From: Comamonadaceae bacterium
GTDB lineage: Bacteria; Pseudomonadota; Gammaproteobacteria; Burkholderiales; Burkholderiaceae_C
DNA length: 64,000 bases
NCBI GenBank assembly: GCA_027486555.1
Contig: JAIXOX010000012.1
Coordinates: 1-64,000 of the forward strand
Direction of reading: 5' to 3'
Part shown: positions 35,336 through 45,293 of the stretch, piece by piece
Numbering within the stretch: position 1 is the stretch's first letter
How the letters are laid out: each line of letters starts with the position of its first letter
Notes under the pieces: model-generated
Databases searched by the model: none
The model's input: only the letters and a program-made list of their open reading frames with translations
What the model was told of the DNA's origin: nothing
Position numbers and translations under genes: made by a program

Positions 35336-36184
35336 GTGCTCAAGCAAAGAATCATCACAGCCTTGGTCTTGTTGGCCTTGTTATTGCCCGCCATGTTTGC
35401 CACCGTCTCTTGGCCTTTTTGGGCCTTGAGTTTGCTTTTGATCACGGCTGGAGCCTGGGAGTGGGGGCGTTTGAACGGCTTGAATTCAGGGATGCAATGG
35501 CTCGGTGCCATACTTTGCCTGCTGATGTGCGCGCTGGCTGAGCAATTAGGCTGGGTTCAATCCACCCCCGCATGGGTGTGGTGGCTCTCCGGCTCCATGT
35601 GGGTGTTGTTGGGTGCATGGATGATCCAACGTGGCGTTGCTGGTTGGGCGATTTGGCCTCGCCCGTTGCGTTGGCTGGTGGGTCTGTTTTTGTTGGCGCT
35701 GGCCTGGATGGCCTTGGCACAAGCCCATCAAAGGGGCGTGAATTTCCTTTTGTCGGTGCTGGTCTTGGTGTGGGCCGCTGATGTTTTTGCATTCTTCTTT
35801 GGTCGTGCTTTGGGTGGTCGATGGGTATCGTTCAAATTGGCACCCAGCATCAGTCCCGGAAAAAGTTGGGAAGGCGTCTTCGGAGGCATGCTAGGCGTGT
35901 TGCTGGTGGCCCTTGCTTGGGTGGCCGTTGATCGGCATTTTGAAATTCAGCCGCTCAGCTTTTACTCCTTGCTCTGGGCGAAGGGCTGGGCCGTCGCCAT
36001 TCCCGCCTTGATGTTCATGGCCGCCATGAGCGTGGTCGGCGATTTGGTCGAATCGCTGGTCAAACGCAGTGCTCAAATGAAAGACAGCTCTGGCTTGTTA
36101 CCCGGTCATGGGGGGGTGCTCGACCGTGTGGATGCCTTGTTGCCCACCTTGCCTTTGGCCATGATGATGATGGTTTGGCTTTGA
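35336..36184 (+). CDS. cdsA: Phosphatidate cytidylyltransferase
   Basis: Makes CDP-diacylglycerol from phosphatidate and CTP, the branch point for membrane phospholipids. It is a polytopic inner-membrane protein of 282 residues with several spans in the first two thirds. The family signature is at the C-terminal end: VKRSAQMKDSSGLLPGHGG followed by LDRVD. GTG 35336 was chosen because GGAG at 35327-35330 is five bases upstream and the product then starts (M)LKQRIITALVLLALL, as in the family; the frame extends to an ATG at 35294 inside the terminator. dxr follows by 16 bases. Confidence 0.93.
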   Translation: MLKQRIITALVLLALLLPAMFATVSWPFWALSLLLITAGAWEWGRLNGLNSGMQWLGAILCLLMCALAEQLGWVQSTPAWVWWLSGSMWVLLGAWMIQRGVAGWAIWPRPLRWLVGLFLLALAWMALAQAHQRGVNFLLSVLVLVWAADVFAFFFGRALGGRWVSFKLAPSISPGKSWEGVFGGMLGVLLVALAWVAVDRHFEIQPLSFYSLLWAKGWAVAIPALMFMAAMSVVGDLVESLVKRSAQMKDSSGLLPGHGGVLDRVDALLPTLPLAMMMMVWL

Positions 36185-36200
36185 ATCAGGAGACCATGAA

Positions 36201-37394
36201 ATGACCCATCCGCAAACCATCACCATCTTGGGCTCGACTGGCTCAATTGGCACCAGTACGCTGGATGTCTTAAGTCGGCACCCCCATTCCTTCCGACTTC
36301 ATGCCTTGACAGCGTCTACGCAAGTCGACTTGATGTTGTCTCAGTGCGCTCAGTTCAAGCCTGCTGTTGCTGTCATGGCGCAGGAAGCGGCGGGGCGACA
36401 GCTGGCCCAAAGAGTCAAGGCCGAAGGTTTGCCTGTGCAAGTGCGTTGGGGCGAGCAAGCTTTGGACGATGTGGCGTGCGACCCTTTGGTCGATGCCGTG
36501 ATGGCTGCGATTGTGGGCGCTGCCGGCTTGTCGCCTTGCATTGCGGCGGCCCGCGCTGGAAAGCGCCTGCTGTTGGCAAACAAAGAAGCCTTGGTGGTTG
36601 GCGGCGAGGTTTTCTTGACAGCGGTCAAAGAAGGAGGGGCACGTTTGTTGCCCATCGACAGCGAGCATTCCGCTATTTTCCAGTCATTGCCCGAAGACCC
36701 CAAGACTTGGCCGCAGCGAGTTCAAAAGATCATCTTGACGGCCTCTGGAGGACCTTTTCGTACGCGCGATCCCCACACGCTTCGAGATGTCACGCCCGAA
36801 CAAGCGTGCGCCCATCCCAACTGGGTCATGGGACGAAAAATATCGGTCGATTCGGCCACCATGATGAACAAAGCCCTTGAAGTCATTGAGGCACGCTATC
36901 TATTTGGTGTCATGCCAGAGCAATTGGAGGTGGTGATTCACCCCCAAAGCGTGATTCATTCCATGGTTCAATTTATAGACCATTCTGTGGTGGCCCAACT
37001 GGGAACGCCCGATATGCGCGTTCCCATTGCCTATGGTCTGAGTTGGCCTGAGCGGATGATTTCGGGTGCCAAAGCGTTGGACTTTCGCTCCTTACCAGCC
37101 ATGACGTTTGAAGCCATGGACGATGAACAGCACCTGCAGCGTTTTCCTGGCCTGAAACTGGCTTGGGAGACCCTCAAGGGGGCACCCGGCAGCTGTGCTG
37201 TCCTCAATGCGGCCAATGAGGTGGCTGTTGAGGCATTTTTGAACCGTCGCATCAGGTTTGATCAAATACACCAAGTCAACCGTCAGACCTTGGATGAATG
37301 GACGGCGACTGCACCACAAACTCTGAATGACTTGATCGAGCTTGACACGCGCACTCGTGTGGTGGCCCAAAGCATGGTCAGCAGTTTGACGTGA
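36201..37394 (+). CDS. dxr: 1-deoxy-D-xylulose 5-phosphate reductoisomerase
   Basis: The first committed enzyme of the MEP isoprenoid pathway, reducing DXP to MEP with NADPH. Its 397 residues include the NADPH-binding ILGSTGSIGTSTLDVL, the LLLANKEALVVGGEVF region, metal and substrate contacts in PIDSEHSAIFQSL, and ASGGPFRTRD. The product feeds undecaprenyl and quinone synthesis. AGGAG precedes the ATG. In most Proteobacteria rseP comes next, but here only 211 bases separate dxr from bamA. Confidence 0.96.
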   Translation: MTHPQTITILGSTGSIGTSTLDVLSRHPHSFRLHALTASTQVDLMLSQCAQFKPAVAVMAQEAAGRQLAQRVKAEGLPVQVRWGEQALDDVACDPLVDAVMAAIVGAAGLSPCIAAARAGKRLLLANKEALVVGGEVFLTAVKEGGARLLPIDSEHSAIFQSLPEDPKTWPQRVQKIILTASGGPFRTRDPHTLRDVTPEQACAHPNWVMGRKISVDSATMMNKALEVIEARYLFGVMPEQLEVVIHPQSVIHSMVQFIDHSVVAQLGTPDMRVPIAYGLSWPERMISGAKALDFRSLPAMTFEAMDDEQHLQRFPGLKLAWETLKGAPGSCAVLNAANEVAVEAFLNRRIRFDQIHQVNRQTLDEWTATAPQTLNDLIELDTRTRVVAQSMVSSLT

Positions 37395-37605
37395 GCCTGA
37401 GGCCTGATGTCAGCCTGTATTTTTCGGTTTTCAGAGGGTGAAGTCCTGATGTATTATCTTCAGTTGTTTGGATGGGTGCTTGAGCTCCCTATTGCCGATC
37501 TAGGCTGTATGCCTTGTTTCTCATCCATGCATTGGACACTCTAGCTGTTTGGTCAAGATCGGTGTTGATGCCGCGCCACCCACCGGTTTTTTTAATGATT
37601 GCACC
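37395..37605. other. dxr-bamA gap where rseP is normally found
   Basis: The 211 bases hold no zinc-protease (HExxH) frame and no recognisable RseP fragment. The longest plus-strand open frame is 31 codons (37449-37544, starting MYYLQLFGWVLEL), without similarity I recognise. It presumably carries the promoter region of bamA, though no clear consensus boxes stand out. Confidence 0.6.
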
Positions 37606-39909
37606 ATGAATTTTTCTGACATCCGCTCACTTTTGCAGCCAGCAGCTTTTAAGTTGATGGCGTGCGCTTTGGTCAGCATTCCAGCTTGGGCTGTTGAACC
37701 CTTTACGGTGCGTGACATTCGCGTGGAAGGGTTGCAGCGGATTGAGCCCGGAACGGTTTTTGCCTCATTGCCATTCAGGGTGGGTGACCGTTACTCTGAT
37801 GAACAAGGTGCAGCAGCCATTCGTGCTTTGTTTGCATTGGGCCTGTTCAAGGATGTACGTCTCGAAACGCAAGGCGATGTCTTGGTGGTGGTGGTCGAGG
37901 AGCGTCCCTCGGTCGCTGCAGTGGAGTTCATGGGGCTCAAGGAGTTTGACAAAGATGTTCTGACCAAAGCACTGAAGGATGTGGGTTTGTCCGAGGGGCG
38001 TCCCTATGACAAGGCCTTGGCAGACAAGGCAGAGCAAGAACTCAAACGTCAATACATTGGACGCAGTTTGTACGGCGCTCAGGTGGTCACTACCGCCACG
38101 CCCTTGGATCGCAATCGCGTCAATCTGACTTTCACGATCACTGAAGGCGGCCCCGCCAAGATTGGTCAAATTGACATTGTGGGAAACAAGGTTTTTTCCG
38201 ATCAAGTTTTGCGTGACCTTTTCAACTTAGATACCGGTGGGTGGATGAGTTGGTACACCAAGTCTGATCGTTATTCTCGAACAAAACTCAACGCAGATCT
38301 GGAAGCGTTGCGCTCTTTTTACCTGTCCCGCGGTTTCCTAGAGTTCAAGGTTGACTCGACACAAGTGGCGATGTCGCCCGACAAGCAAGACATGTCGATC
38401 ACCATCAACGTCACTGAGGGTGAGCGATTTGTGGTTTCAGGCGTCAAACTTCAAGGCAATTACTTGGAAAAAGACGATGAATTCAAGGCCTTGGTCAAAA
38501 TCAAGGTGGGTCAGCCTTACAACGCTGAGACCGTGGCCGAAACCACCAAGGCATTTACCGACTTTTTTGGAAAATTTGGATTCGCTTTTGCGCGTGTTGA
38601 AGTTGTTCCTGAGATTGATCGACAAAACAACCGGGTTCAATTTGTTTTGCAAGCAGAACCCTCACGCCGTGCTTACGTTCGGCGCATTCAGATTGCGGGA
38701 AACAATCGCACCCGAGATGAGGTGGTTCGGCGAGAGTTCCGGCAACTCGAGGCTGCTTGGTACGACGGTGACAAGATTCGATTGTCGCGTGACCGTGTTG
38801 ACCGTTTGGGTTACTTTACCGAAGTGAACGTGGAAACCGTTGAAATACCGGGTGCACCTGATCAGGTGGATTTGCTGTTCACGGTCGCAGAAAAGCCCAC
38901 GGGCAGCATCTCTTTGGGGGCCGGATTCTCCTCGGCAGAAAAAATTGCGCTGAGCTTTGGCATTCGCCAAGAAAACGCTTTTGGTTCAGGCAATTACCTT
39001 GCTGTGGAGGTCAACACCAGCAAGTACAACCGAAATTTGGTGCTCAGCACCACAGACCCCTACTTCACTCAAAATGGTATTTCTCGCACGGTGGATATTT
39101 TTCACCGTACCACCCGTCCTTACTTGGGGGCCGTTGATGCCTACAGTTTGATCAACTCGGGCGTGGGCTTGCGCTTTGGGGTGCCGGTGACTGAAACCGA
39201 TACCGTGTTTTTGGGTGTGAACGCAGAACAAACCCAAATCAAAGCGGGTACGGGTTTGCCGGTGGAGTATCAAGACTATGCCAATAAATTTGGTCAAAAG
39301 AGCTCTGCTTTGCCCTTGACCGTGGGTTGGGCGCGTGACGGCCGTGACAGTGCGTTGGTGCCTTCGCGTGGTTCTTTGCAGCGTTTCAATGCCGATGTCA
39401 GTGTGGCGGGCGACGTGCGCTATGTGCGTGCCAATTACCAATTTCAGCAGTATTTCCCGCTCACCAAACAATACACGCTGGCCCTGAACACGGACTTGGG
39501 TTGGGGAGAGGGCCTCAAGGGTCAAGACTATCCCTTGTTCAAAAACTTCTATGTGGGTGGTCTGGGCAGCGTACGTGGCTTTGAGCAGTCCACTTTGGGT
39601 CCTGCTTCAACCACTTCCGGCATCTATCTTGGAGGCCCGAAAAAAATTGTTCTTAACGCCGAATTCATCACACCATTTCCCGGTGCTGGCAACGATAAAA
39701 CATTGCGACTTTTTGGCTTCACGGACGTTGGTCGTGCTTTTGGTCAAAACGAAACCGTGTCTTTGAGTGATCTCAGGGCCTCTGCAGGTGTGGGGTTGAG
39801 CTGGATTTCTCCTATGGGTCCCTTGCGTTTTTCTTTGGCAAAACCTTTGCGTCAACAGACTGGCGATAAAATCCAGCGACTTCAATTCCAAATCGGAACT
39901 TCCTTCTAA
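37606..39909 (+). CDS. bamA: Outer-membrane protein assembly factor BamA
   Basis: The central subunit of the BAM machine that folds outer-membrane beta-barrels. From ATG 37606 it has 767 residues: a signal peptide (LMACALVSIPAWA before VEPFTV), five POTRA repeats (about 30-430; VRDIRVEGLQRIEPGTVFAS starts the first) and a 16-stranded barrel (about 430-767) with the lid-locking VRGF motif in GSVRGFEQSTLG. The protein ends in phenylalanine (QIGTSF). A frame-open ATG at 37549 was rejected because it spoils the signal peptide. skp starts on the stop codon (TAATG). Confidence 0.96.
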   Translation: MNFSDIRSLLQPAAFKLMACALVSIPAWAVEPFTVRDIRVEGLQRIEPGTVFASLPFRVGDRYSDEQGAAAIRALFALGLFKDVRLETQGDVLVVVVEERPSVAAVEFMGLKEFDKDVLTKALKDVGLSEGRPYDKALADKAEQELKRQYIGRSLYGAQVVTTATPLDRNRVNLTFTITEGGPAKIGQIDIVGNKVFSDQVLRDLFNLDTGGWMSWYTKSDRYSRTKLNADLEALRSFYLSRGFLEFKVDSTQVAMSPDKQDMSITINVTEGERFVVSGVKLQGNYLEKDDEFKALVKIKVGQPYNAETVAETTKAFTDFFGKFGFAFARVEVVPEIDRQNNRVQFVLQAEPSRRAYVRRIQIAGNNRTRDEVVRREFRQLEAAWYDGDKIRLSRDRVDRLGYFTEVNVETVEIPGAPDQVDLLFTVAEKPTGSISLGAGFSSAEKIALSFGIRQENAFGSGNYLAVEVNTSKYNRNLVLSTTDPYFTQNGISRTVDIFHRTTRPYLGAVDAYSLINSGVGLRFGVPVTETDTVFLGVNAEQTQIKAGTGLPVEYQDYANKFGQKSSALPLTVGWARDGRDSALVPSRGSLQRFNADVSVAGDVRYVRANYQFQQYFPLTKQYTLALNTDLGWGEGLKGQDYPLFKNFYVGGLGSVRGFEQSTLGPASTTSGIYLGGPKKIVLNAEFITPFPGAGNDKTLRLFGFTDVGRAFGQNETVSLSDLRASAGVGLSWISPMGPLRFSLAKPLRQQTGDKIQRLQFQIGTSF

Positions 39910-40427
39910 TGAAAACCTTGCGTCAATTTTTTTCCGTGACCTTGCTGGCCAGTGTGGCTGCCTTTACCGGCCTGGCTCAGGCTCAAGAATTCAAGCTGGG
40001 TTTTGTCAACACAGAGCGGATTTTCCGCGAAGCGGCCACGGCCAAGCAGGCCCAAGCCAAGTTGGAGCAGGAGTTTTCACGTCGTGAAAAAGAATTGGTC
40101 GACACAGGCAATAACCTGAAATTGGCCTCCGAAAAATTTGAGCGTGAAGCGCCAACCCTTGCCGAGTCACAGCGGACTTCACGACAAAAACAATTGGTTG
40201 ACCAAGACCGTGAGTTTCAGCGCAAACGCCGTGAATTTCAGGAAGACTTGAATGCTCGCAAAAACGAAGAGCAGCAAATTGTGGTCGAACGCGCCAACCG
40301 TGCCGTCAAACAGGTTGCTGAGTCAGAAAAATACGATGTGATTTTTCAGGAAGCTGTTTATATCCACCCCAAGCACGACATCACTGAAAAGGTGATCAAG
40401 GCCCTCAACGCCTCAGCTGGTAAATAA
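39909..40427 (+). CDS. skp: Periplasmic chaperone Skp (OmpH)
   Basis: Holds unfolded outer-membrane proteins between Sec and BamA. It has 172 residues with a signal peptide cleaved after AQA (LAQA before QEFKLGFVN). A mature part of long alpha-helical hairpin arms follows (KQAQAKLEQEFSRREKELVD and QRKRREFQEDLNARKN). The start overlaps the bamA stop by one base, so translation is coupled. lpxD follows after 21 bases. Confidence 0.92.
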   Translation: MKTLRQFFSVTLLASVAAFTGLAQAQEFKLGFVNTERIFREAATAKQAQAKLEQEFSRREKELVDTGNNLKLASEKFEREAPTLAESQRTSRQKQLVDQDREFQRKRREFQEDLNARKNEEQQIVVERANRAVKQVAESEKYDVIFQEAVYIHPKHDITEKVIKALNASAGK

Positions 40428-40448
40428 ACGGTTGCTGATCGGCAGCCA

Positions 40449-41441
40449 ATGGCCGTGCTCACACTGGGCTTTATTGTTGAGCGGCTAGGCGGTCGTTTGC
40501 TCGGGAGCCCCGATTTTTCAATCGTGGGTCTCGCGCCCTTGGAATCGGCCGGGGCAGACCAAATCAGTTTTCTCAGTCATGCCAAATACACCCGCCAGCT
40601 AGGCCAAAGCCAAGCGGGCTGCGTAATTGTTTCTCCTGCTTTTGAATCGGCAGTGGTTGAGCGTCTTGCTGCGATTGTTGTGGACGATCCGTACCTTTAC
40701 TTTGCACGTTTAACGCGTTTGTGGAAGCAATTTTGCCGACCTGTCAGTCCGGGTCCCAGGATCCATCCTTCGGCGATCATTGATCCCTTGGCCTTGATTG
40801 CAGACGATGCGGTGATTGGTCCTTTGTGTGTGATCGAGCGCGGTGCTCAAGTGGGTGCTGCAACCTTGCTCACATCGAGAGTCACTTTGGGCGAAGGTTG
40901 CCGCATTGGTGCCCGTTGCATCGTTCATTCGGGGGTGGTCATTGGTGCAGATGGTTTTGGATTTGCTTTGCATCATGGTCAATGGGAAAAAATTGAGCAA
41001 CTTGGAGCCGTTCGAATTGGCGACGATGTCGAAATTGGCGCCAACACTTGTATTGACCGTGGTGCGCTGGAAGACACCGTGATTGGCGACGGCGTCAAAC
41101 TCGACAACTTGATCCAAATCGGACACAACGTGCACATCGGTGCTCACACGGCCATGGCTGGATGCGTCGGGGTGGCCGGAAGTGCCCGAATCGGTGCCCA
41201 TTGCACGGTGGGAGGTGGAGCGGTGGTGCTGGGGCATTTGAGTTTGGCCGATCATGTGCACATTTCGGCCGCCTCTGTGGTCACCCGCTCAATCCATCAA
41301 GCTGGACACTACACCGGGATGTTTCCGCTGGACAGCAACGCCAATTGGGAAAAGAACGCCGCCAGCCTGAAACAACTTTCCCGCTTGCGTGAGCGCATCA
41401 AGGCCCTAGAGAGCGGCATTCAAAATAACAAGGAAACCTGA
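40449..41441 (+). CDS. lpxD: UDP-3-O-(3-hydroxyacyl)glucosamine N-acyltransferase
   Basis: Adds the second hydroxyacyl chain in lipid A synthesis. It has 330 residues. The N-terminal uridine-binding domain contains [19 protein letters not shown]. The left-handed beta-helix of hexapeptide repeats runs from about 100 to 290 ([20 protein letters not shown] and onward), with the catalytic-histidine segment [20 protein letters not shown]. The C-terminus is helical ([15 protein letters not shown]). It acts in the cytoplasm and sits in the standard order skp-lpxD-fabZ-lpxA. Confidence 0.95.
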   Translation: MAVLTLGFIVERLGGRLLGSPDFSIVGLAPLESAGADQISFLSHAKYTRQLGQSQAGCVIVSPAFESAVVERLAAIVVDDPYLYFARLTRLWKQFCRPVSPGPRIHPSAIIDPLALIADDAVIGPLCVIERGAQVGAATLLTSRVTLGEGCRIGARCIVHSGVVIGADGFGFALHHGQWEKIEQLGAVRIGDDVEIGANTCIDRGALEDTVIGDGVKLDNLIQIGHNVHIGAHTAMAGCVGVAGSARIGAHCTVGGGAVVLGHLSLADHVHISAASVVTRSIHQAGHYTGMFPLDSNANWEKNAASLKQLSRLRERIKALESGIQNNKET

Positions 41442-41443
41442 AC

Positions 41444-41890
41444 ATGATGGATATCCACCAAATTCTGAAGCAACTCCCGCACCGTTACCCCATTTTGTTG
41501 GTGGACCGCGTGCTTGAAATCGAAAAAGGCGTGCGCATCAAGGCGCTGAAAAACGTGTCCATCAACGAGCCTCATTTTCAAGGCCATTTTCCACACCGCC
41601 CAGTGATGCCGGGTGTCTTGATGCTCGAAGCTTTGGCGCAGGCAGCGGCCTTGTTGGCTTTCGATACTTTGGGCGAAACGCCTGATGACCAGACCGTGTA
41701 TTATTTTGCGGGCATCGATGGCGCGCGTTTCAAGCGACCAGTCGAGCCTGGAGACCAGTTGATCCTGGAGGTTGAACTCGATCGCATGAAGTCCGGAATT
41801 TTCAAGTTCAAAGCGCGTGCCAAGGTGGGCGATGACATAGCGACCGAGGCCGAGTTGATGTGCACCATGCGGAAAATTCCGCAGGCTTGA
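41444..41890 (+). CDS. fabZ: 3-hydroxyacyl-ACP dehydratase FabZ
   Basis: Dehydrates 3-hydroxyacyl-ACP in fatty-acid elongation and competes with LpxA and LpxD for the same substrate. It has 148 residues, a single hot-dog domain. The active-site pair is H48 in [12 protein letters not shown] and E62 in [22 protein letters not shown] near the start is also typical. It begins two bases after lpxD. Confidence 0.96.
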   Translation: MMDIHQILKQLPHRYPILLVDRVLEIEKGVRIKALKNVSINEPHFQGHFPHRPVMPGVLMLEALAQAAALLAFDTLGETPDDQTVYYFAGIDGARFKRPVEPGDQLILEVELDRMKSGIFKFKARAKVGDDIATEAELMCTMRKIPQA

Positions 41891-41895
41891 ATGCC

Positions 41896-42690
41896 ATGAG
41901 CAACATCCATTCAACGGCCATCATCAGCTCGGGTGCCGAGCTTGACAGCTCGGTGTCGGTGGGTCCTTATTCCGTGATTGGTCCTCATGTTCGCATTGGG
42001 CCTGGCACCACGGTGGCCAGCCATTGTGTGATTGAAGGTCACACGACCATTGGGCGCGACAACCGAATTTTTCAGTTCAATTCTCTGGGCGCTGTTCCTC
42101 AAGACAAAAAATACAAGAACGAGCCTTGCGAGTTGGTGATTGGTGACCGCAACACCATCCGAGAGTTTTGCACTTTCAATATTGGATCTCCCGGCGATCG
42201 CGCCGTGACTTCCGTGGGCCATGACAACTGGATCATGGCTTATGTGCACCTGGCCCACGACTGCCAAGTGGGCAACCACACGATTTTTGCCAACAACACC
42301 CAGTTGGCAGGCCATGTGGTGGTTGACGATTGGGTGATTTTGGGTGGATTCACGGTGGTCCACCAATTTTGTCGAATCGGTGCGCACAGTTTCACGGCCA
42401 TGAACTCACTGTTGTTTGCCGATCTGCCGCCATTTGTCATGGCGCAAGGTCAACCGGCGCAGGCGCGTTCGATGAACTTTGAGGGTTTGCGTCGCCGAGG
42501 TTTTTCAGCCGAACGCATTGGTGCCGTGAAGGCCATGCACAAAGCGCTTTACCGTGATGGTTTGTCTCTCAGCGATGCCATGGTGCGCATTCAAGCCTTG
42601 GCCCACGACAAGCCTGAATTGCAAGTGGACGTGGTCATGATGCTTGACTTTTTGAAAGCGGCATCTCCTCAACGTGGGATCGTGCGTTGA
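41896..42690 (+). CDS. lpxA: UDP-N-acetylglucosamine acyltransferase
   Basis: The first step of lipid A synthesis, transferring hydroxyacyl from ACP to UDP-GlcNAc. ATG 41896 gives 264 residues, the E. coli length, starting [20 protein letters not shown]. The hexapeptide beta-helix fills about 1-190, including [20 protein letters not shown] and the catalytic-histidine region [19 protein letters not shown]. The helical C-terminus includes [15 protein letters not shown]. It starts five bases after the fabZ stop; an upstream in-frame ATG at 41860 lies inside fabZ and was not used. Confidence 0.95.
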   Translation: MSNIHSTAIISSGAELDSSVSVGPYSVIGPHVRIGPGTTVASHCVIEGHTTIGRDNRIFQFNSLGAVPQDKKYKNEPCELVIGDRNTIREFCTFNIGSPGDRAVTSVGHDNWIMAYVHLAHDCQVGNHTIFANNTQLAGHVVVDDWVILGGFTVVHQFCRIGAHSFTAMNSLLFADLPPFVMAQGQPAQARSMNFEGLRRRGFSAERIGAVKAMHKALYRDGLSLSDAMVRIQALAHDKPELQVDVVMMLDFLKAASPQRGIVR

Positions 42691-43865
42691 CAGTGTCGGA
42701 GTCTGTTGCCTTGACGAAAGCCCCCCCGGTGGCTATGTCCTTTGCCATGGTCGCTGGTGAAGCATCTGGCGACCTGTTGGCGGGTTTGCTCATTCAGGGG
42801 CTTAAATCGCGTTGGCCACTGGCCCGTGGCCATGGGATTGGTGGCCCGTGCATGCAGGCTCAAGGCTTTGAGGCTTGGTGGCCGCATGACAAATTGGCTG
42901 TTCGCGGTTATGTGGAGGTGTTACGCCATTACCGTGGGATTGTGGCCATTCGCGATCAATTGCGAGAGCGTTTGCTCAATCAGCCACCGGATGTGTTCAT
43001 CGGCGTCGATGCACCTGATTTCAATCTGGATCTGGAAGCCAAGCTCAAGCAGTCGGGCATCCCTACGGTGCACTTTGTTTGTCCGTCCATCTGGGCTTGG
43101 CGTCCTGAACGCATCGAAAAAATCCGCCGAAGTGTTGATCACATGTTGTGCATCTTCCCATTTGAGCCCGCCTTGTTGGCCCAAGCGGGGATAGAGGCCA
43201 CATATGTCGGGCATCCTTTGGCGCAAACCATCCCGATGATCGCTGACCCGTTGGCGGCCCGAAAGTCTCTGGGTTTGGATTCCCAAAGACCCCTGGTGGC
43301 CTTGTTGCCTGGAAGTCGTCTGTCTGAAATCGAGCACCTCACGCCGCGATTTGTTCAGGCGGCGCAAATCATGCAGCGGCAAAACCCGGGGTTGCAATTT
43401 GTCTTGCCAGCCATTCCCCGTCTTTTACCTCGTCTCGAGGCACTGGTGCAAGCGCAGGGCGGTTTGCCAAGTTTATTGATTCTGAAAGGGCAATCACATG
43501 CCGCACTTGCCGCTTGTGATGTCACCTTGATTGCCAGTGGCACGGCCACTCTGGAGGCCGCTTTGTTCAAGCGTCCCATGGTGATTGGTTACCACATGAA
43601 TTGGCTCAGTTGGCTGATCATGAAGCGGCAGCAGCTTCAGCCTTGGGTGGGTTTGCCCAACATCCTCAGCCAGGACTTTGTGGTGCCTGAATTGCTGCAA
43701 GACCGTTGCACACCCGAGGCTTTGGCCAATGCCTGTTTGGCTTGGTTGTCTGCTCCGGACAGGGTCGAGGCGCTCCAGTCCCGTTTTCAACAAATGCATT
43801 TGTCTTTACAACGAAACACGGCTGATTTGTCTATCCATGCCTTCGAAAAAGTTCTCTCGCGCTGA
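42687..43865 (+). CDS. lpxB: Lipid-A-disaccharide synthase
   Basis: Condenses lipid X with UDP-2,3-diacylglucosamine. It is a GT19 glycosyltransferase with [20 protein letters not shown] near the N-terminus, [26 protein letters not shown] and [13 protein letters not shown]. The start is uncertain. TTG 42687 overlaps the lpxA stop (TTGA) and gives 392 residues; GTG 42693 and ATG 42735 (MSFAMVAGE) are alternatives, the last agreeing best with where family homology begins. The end overlaps the likely start of rnhB by 29 bases. Confidence 0.93.
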   Translation: MTVSESVALTKAPPVAMSFAMVAGEASGDLLAGLLIQGLKSRWPLARGHGIGGPCMQAQGFEAWWPHDKLAVRGYVEVLRHYRGIVAIRDQLRERLLNQPPDVFIGVDAPDFNLDLEAKLKQSGIPTVHFVCPSIWAWRPERIEKIRRSVDHMLCIFPFEPALLAQAGIEATYVGHPLAQTIPMIADPLAARKSLGLDSQRPLVALLPGSRLSEIEHLTPRFVQAAQIMQRQNPGLQFVLPAIPRLLPRLEALVQAQGGLPSLLILKGQSHAALAACDVTLIASGTATLEAALFKRPMVIGYHMNWLSWLIMKRQQLQPWVGLPNILSQDFVVPELLQDRCTPEALANACLAWLSAPDRVEALQSRFQQMHLSLQRNTADLSIHAFEKVLSR

Positions 43866-44460
43866 TCAGTCTGCTTTGCGTTTCCAAGTCTCTGGTCTGA
43901 TGGCGGGTGTGGATGAGGCTGGCCGCGGTCCATTGGCCGGCCCGGTGGTCGCTGCGGCTGTGATTCTGGATGAGCTCAAACCCATTCGAGGATTGAATGA
44001 TTCCAAAAAACTCACAGCCAAGCGACGTGATGCTTTGTTTGACGAAATACGTGCCCGTGCACTTTGTTTTTCCATCGCTCAAGCGTCCGTTCATGAAATC
44101 GATCAAATCAACATCCTCCAGGCGACTTTGCTGGCCATGAGGCGGGCTGTAGAAGGCTTGCGGCTTGTGCCCAAGTTGGTCTTGGTCGACGGCAACCGCT
44201 TGCCAACTCTGCCGATGCGTTCTGAAGCCATTGTCAAAGGCGATGCTTTGGTGCCCGCGATCTCGGCGGCCTCGATCTTGGCCAAAGTGCACCGCGATCG
44301 TTTGTGTGCAGAAATGCACGAGCGCTACCCCATCTATGGATTCGACCAGCACAAAGGGTATGGCACCGCTCAGCACATGGCCGCTTTGAAAGCGCATGGC
44401 CCAGCTGACTGCCACAGAATGACGTTCGCTCCGGTGGCCAGGAGTGTGCAATGCAGCTGA
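43837..44460 (+). CDS. rnhB: Ribonuclease HII
   Basis: Removes ribonucleotides and RNA from RNA-DNA hybrids in the cytoplasm. The catalytic Asp-Glu pair is in [20 protein letters not shown], with another acidic residue in [10 protein letters not shown] and the conserved [20 protein letters not shown] 43837 gives 207 residues and overlaps lpxB by 29 bases. An internal ATG at about 43900 would start at [10 protein letters not shown] and trim the basic leader. It ends overlapping the methyltransferase start by ten bases. Confidence 0.94.
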   Translation: MPSKKFSRADQSALRFQVSGLMAGVDEAGRGPLAGPVVAAAVILDELKPIRGLNDSKKLTAKRRDALFDEIRARALCFSIAQASVHEIDQINILQATLLAMRRAVEGLRLVPKLVLVDGNRLPTLPMRSEAIVKGDALVPAISAASILAKVHRDRLCAEMHERYPIYGFDQHKGYGTAQHMAALKAHGPADCHRMTFAPVARSVQCS

Positions 44461-45251
44461 TCACATCACGCGACAACCCCCATGTGAAGTCTTGGCGGCG
44501 TTTGGCCCAAGAAACCACGGCTTACCGCAAAGCAGGGCAGTTTTGGCTGGAAGGTGACCATCTGTGCCGTGCGGCGCTAGTGCGAGGTGTTCGCCCGCTG
44601 CAGGTGGTGCTGACCGAGTCTTTCTGGTCTGAACATGGCGAGCAATGGACGGGATTGACGGATCAGTTGTTTGTCTTACCTGATGGTTTGTTTGCCGGTT
44701 TGAGCGGCCTGGAATCGCCGGCTCATATGGGGTTTGTGGTGTCTTGGGCTGCTGAAAAGCAGGTCTTGCCCGATGCGGCCACCGTGGTGCTTGACCGATT
44801 GCAGGATGCTGGCAATGTGGGGGCCATTTTGCGCTGCGCCTGCGCTTTTGGTTACCGTCAGGTCTTGGCCATCAAGGGCACTGCGGCCTTGTGGTCGCCC
44901 AAGGTCCTTCGGGCTGGAATGGGGGCTCACTTCGGTTTAAAGCTGGTGGAGTCGGTCAACCAAGCCGATGTGGCCGCTTTGCAAGTGCCGATTTTGACCA
45001 CCAGTTCGCATCAAGGCCCATTTATTCACGAACTGCTTCAGCGAGGCAAGTTGCCTGGCCAATGCGCTTGGGTTTTTGGTCATGAAGGGCAGGGTGTGAG
45101 TGAAGCTTTGATGTCGATGTCGAAGTTGTCAGTGCGCATTGCGCAGCCTGGTGGTGAAGAGTCTTTGAATGTGGCCACTGCTGCAGCCATTTGTTTGCAC
45201 GCCAGTGCGAGTGTTGCGCTGGCAGTCACTGGCCTGGGTGAAGACACTTGA
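44451..45251 (+). CDS. SpoU-family RNA 2'-O-ribose methyltransferase
   Basis: A 266-residue SPOUT methyltransferase that uses S-adenosylmethionine at a C-terminal trefoil knot. Knot motifs are all present: [35 protein letters not shown] and [15 protein letters not shown]. The N-terminal RNA-binding part starts [20 protein letters not shown]. The likely substrate is 23S rRNA, as for RlmB or TsnR-like enzymes, but the exact nucleotide cannot be read from sequence. It overlaps rnhB by ten bases and ends 37 bases before the carA -10 element. Confidence 0.88.
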   Translation: MQLITSRDNPHVKSWRRLAQETTAYRKAGQFWLEGDHLCRAALVRGVRPLQVVLTESFWSEHGEQWTGLTDQLFVLPDGLFAGLSGLESPAHMGFVVSWAAEKQVLPDAATVVLDRLQDAGNVGAILRCACAFGYRQVLAIKGTAALWSPKVLRAGMGAHFGLKLVESVNQADVAALQVPILTTSSHQGPFIHELLQRGKLPGQCAWVFGHEGQGVSEALMSMSKLSVRIAQPGGEESLNVATAAAICLHASASVALAVTGLGEDT

Positions 45252-45287
45252 CACGCCGTTGCCTCGGGTTTACGAGCAGTCCTCCGC

Positions 45288-45293
45288 TATAAT
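45288..45293 (+). promoter_or_regulatory. carAB promoter -10 element
   Basis: A perfect TATAAT lies between the methyltransferase gene and carA. No convincing -35 stands at 17 bases; the nearby consensus TTGACA at 45248-45253 is 34 bases away and too far to pair with it. The resulting leader of about 120 bases contains a small hairpin AGAGAT-CAC-ATCTCT (45365-45379). Confidence 0.6.

Noticed and set aside
37449-37544. A 31-codon open frame in the dxr-bamA gap as a possible rseP remnant
   Set aside because: The translation (MYYLQLFGWVLEL and onward) shows no HExxH, PDZ or RseP C-terminal features, and there is no ribosome-binding site.
41860-41895. Earlier start for lpxA
   Set aside because: It lies inside fabZ and would add 12 residues without similarity; ATG 41896 gives the normal LpxA N-terminus and length.
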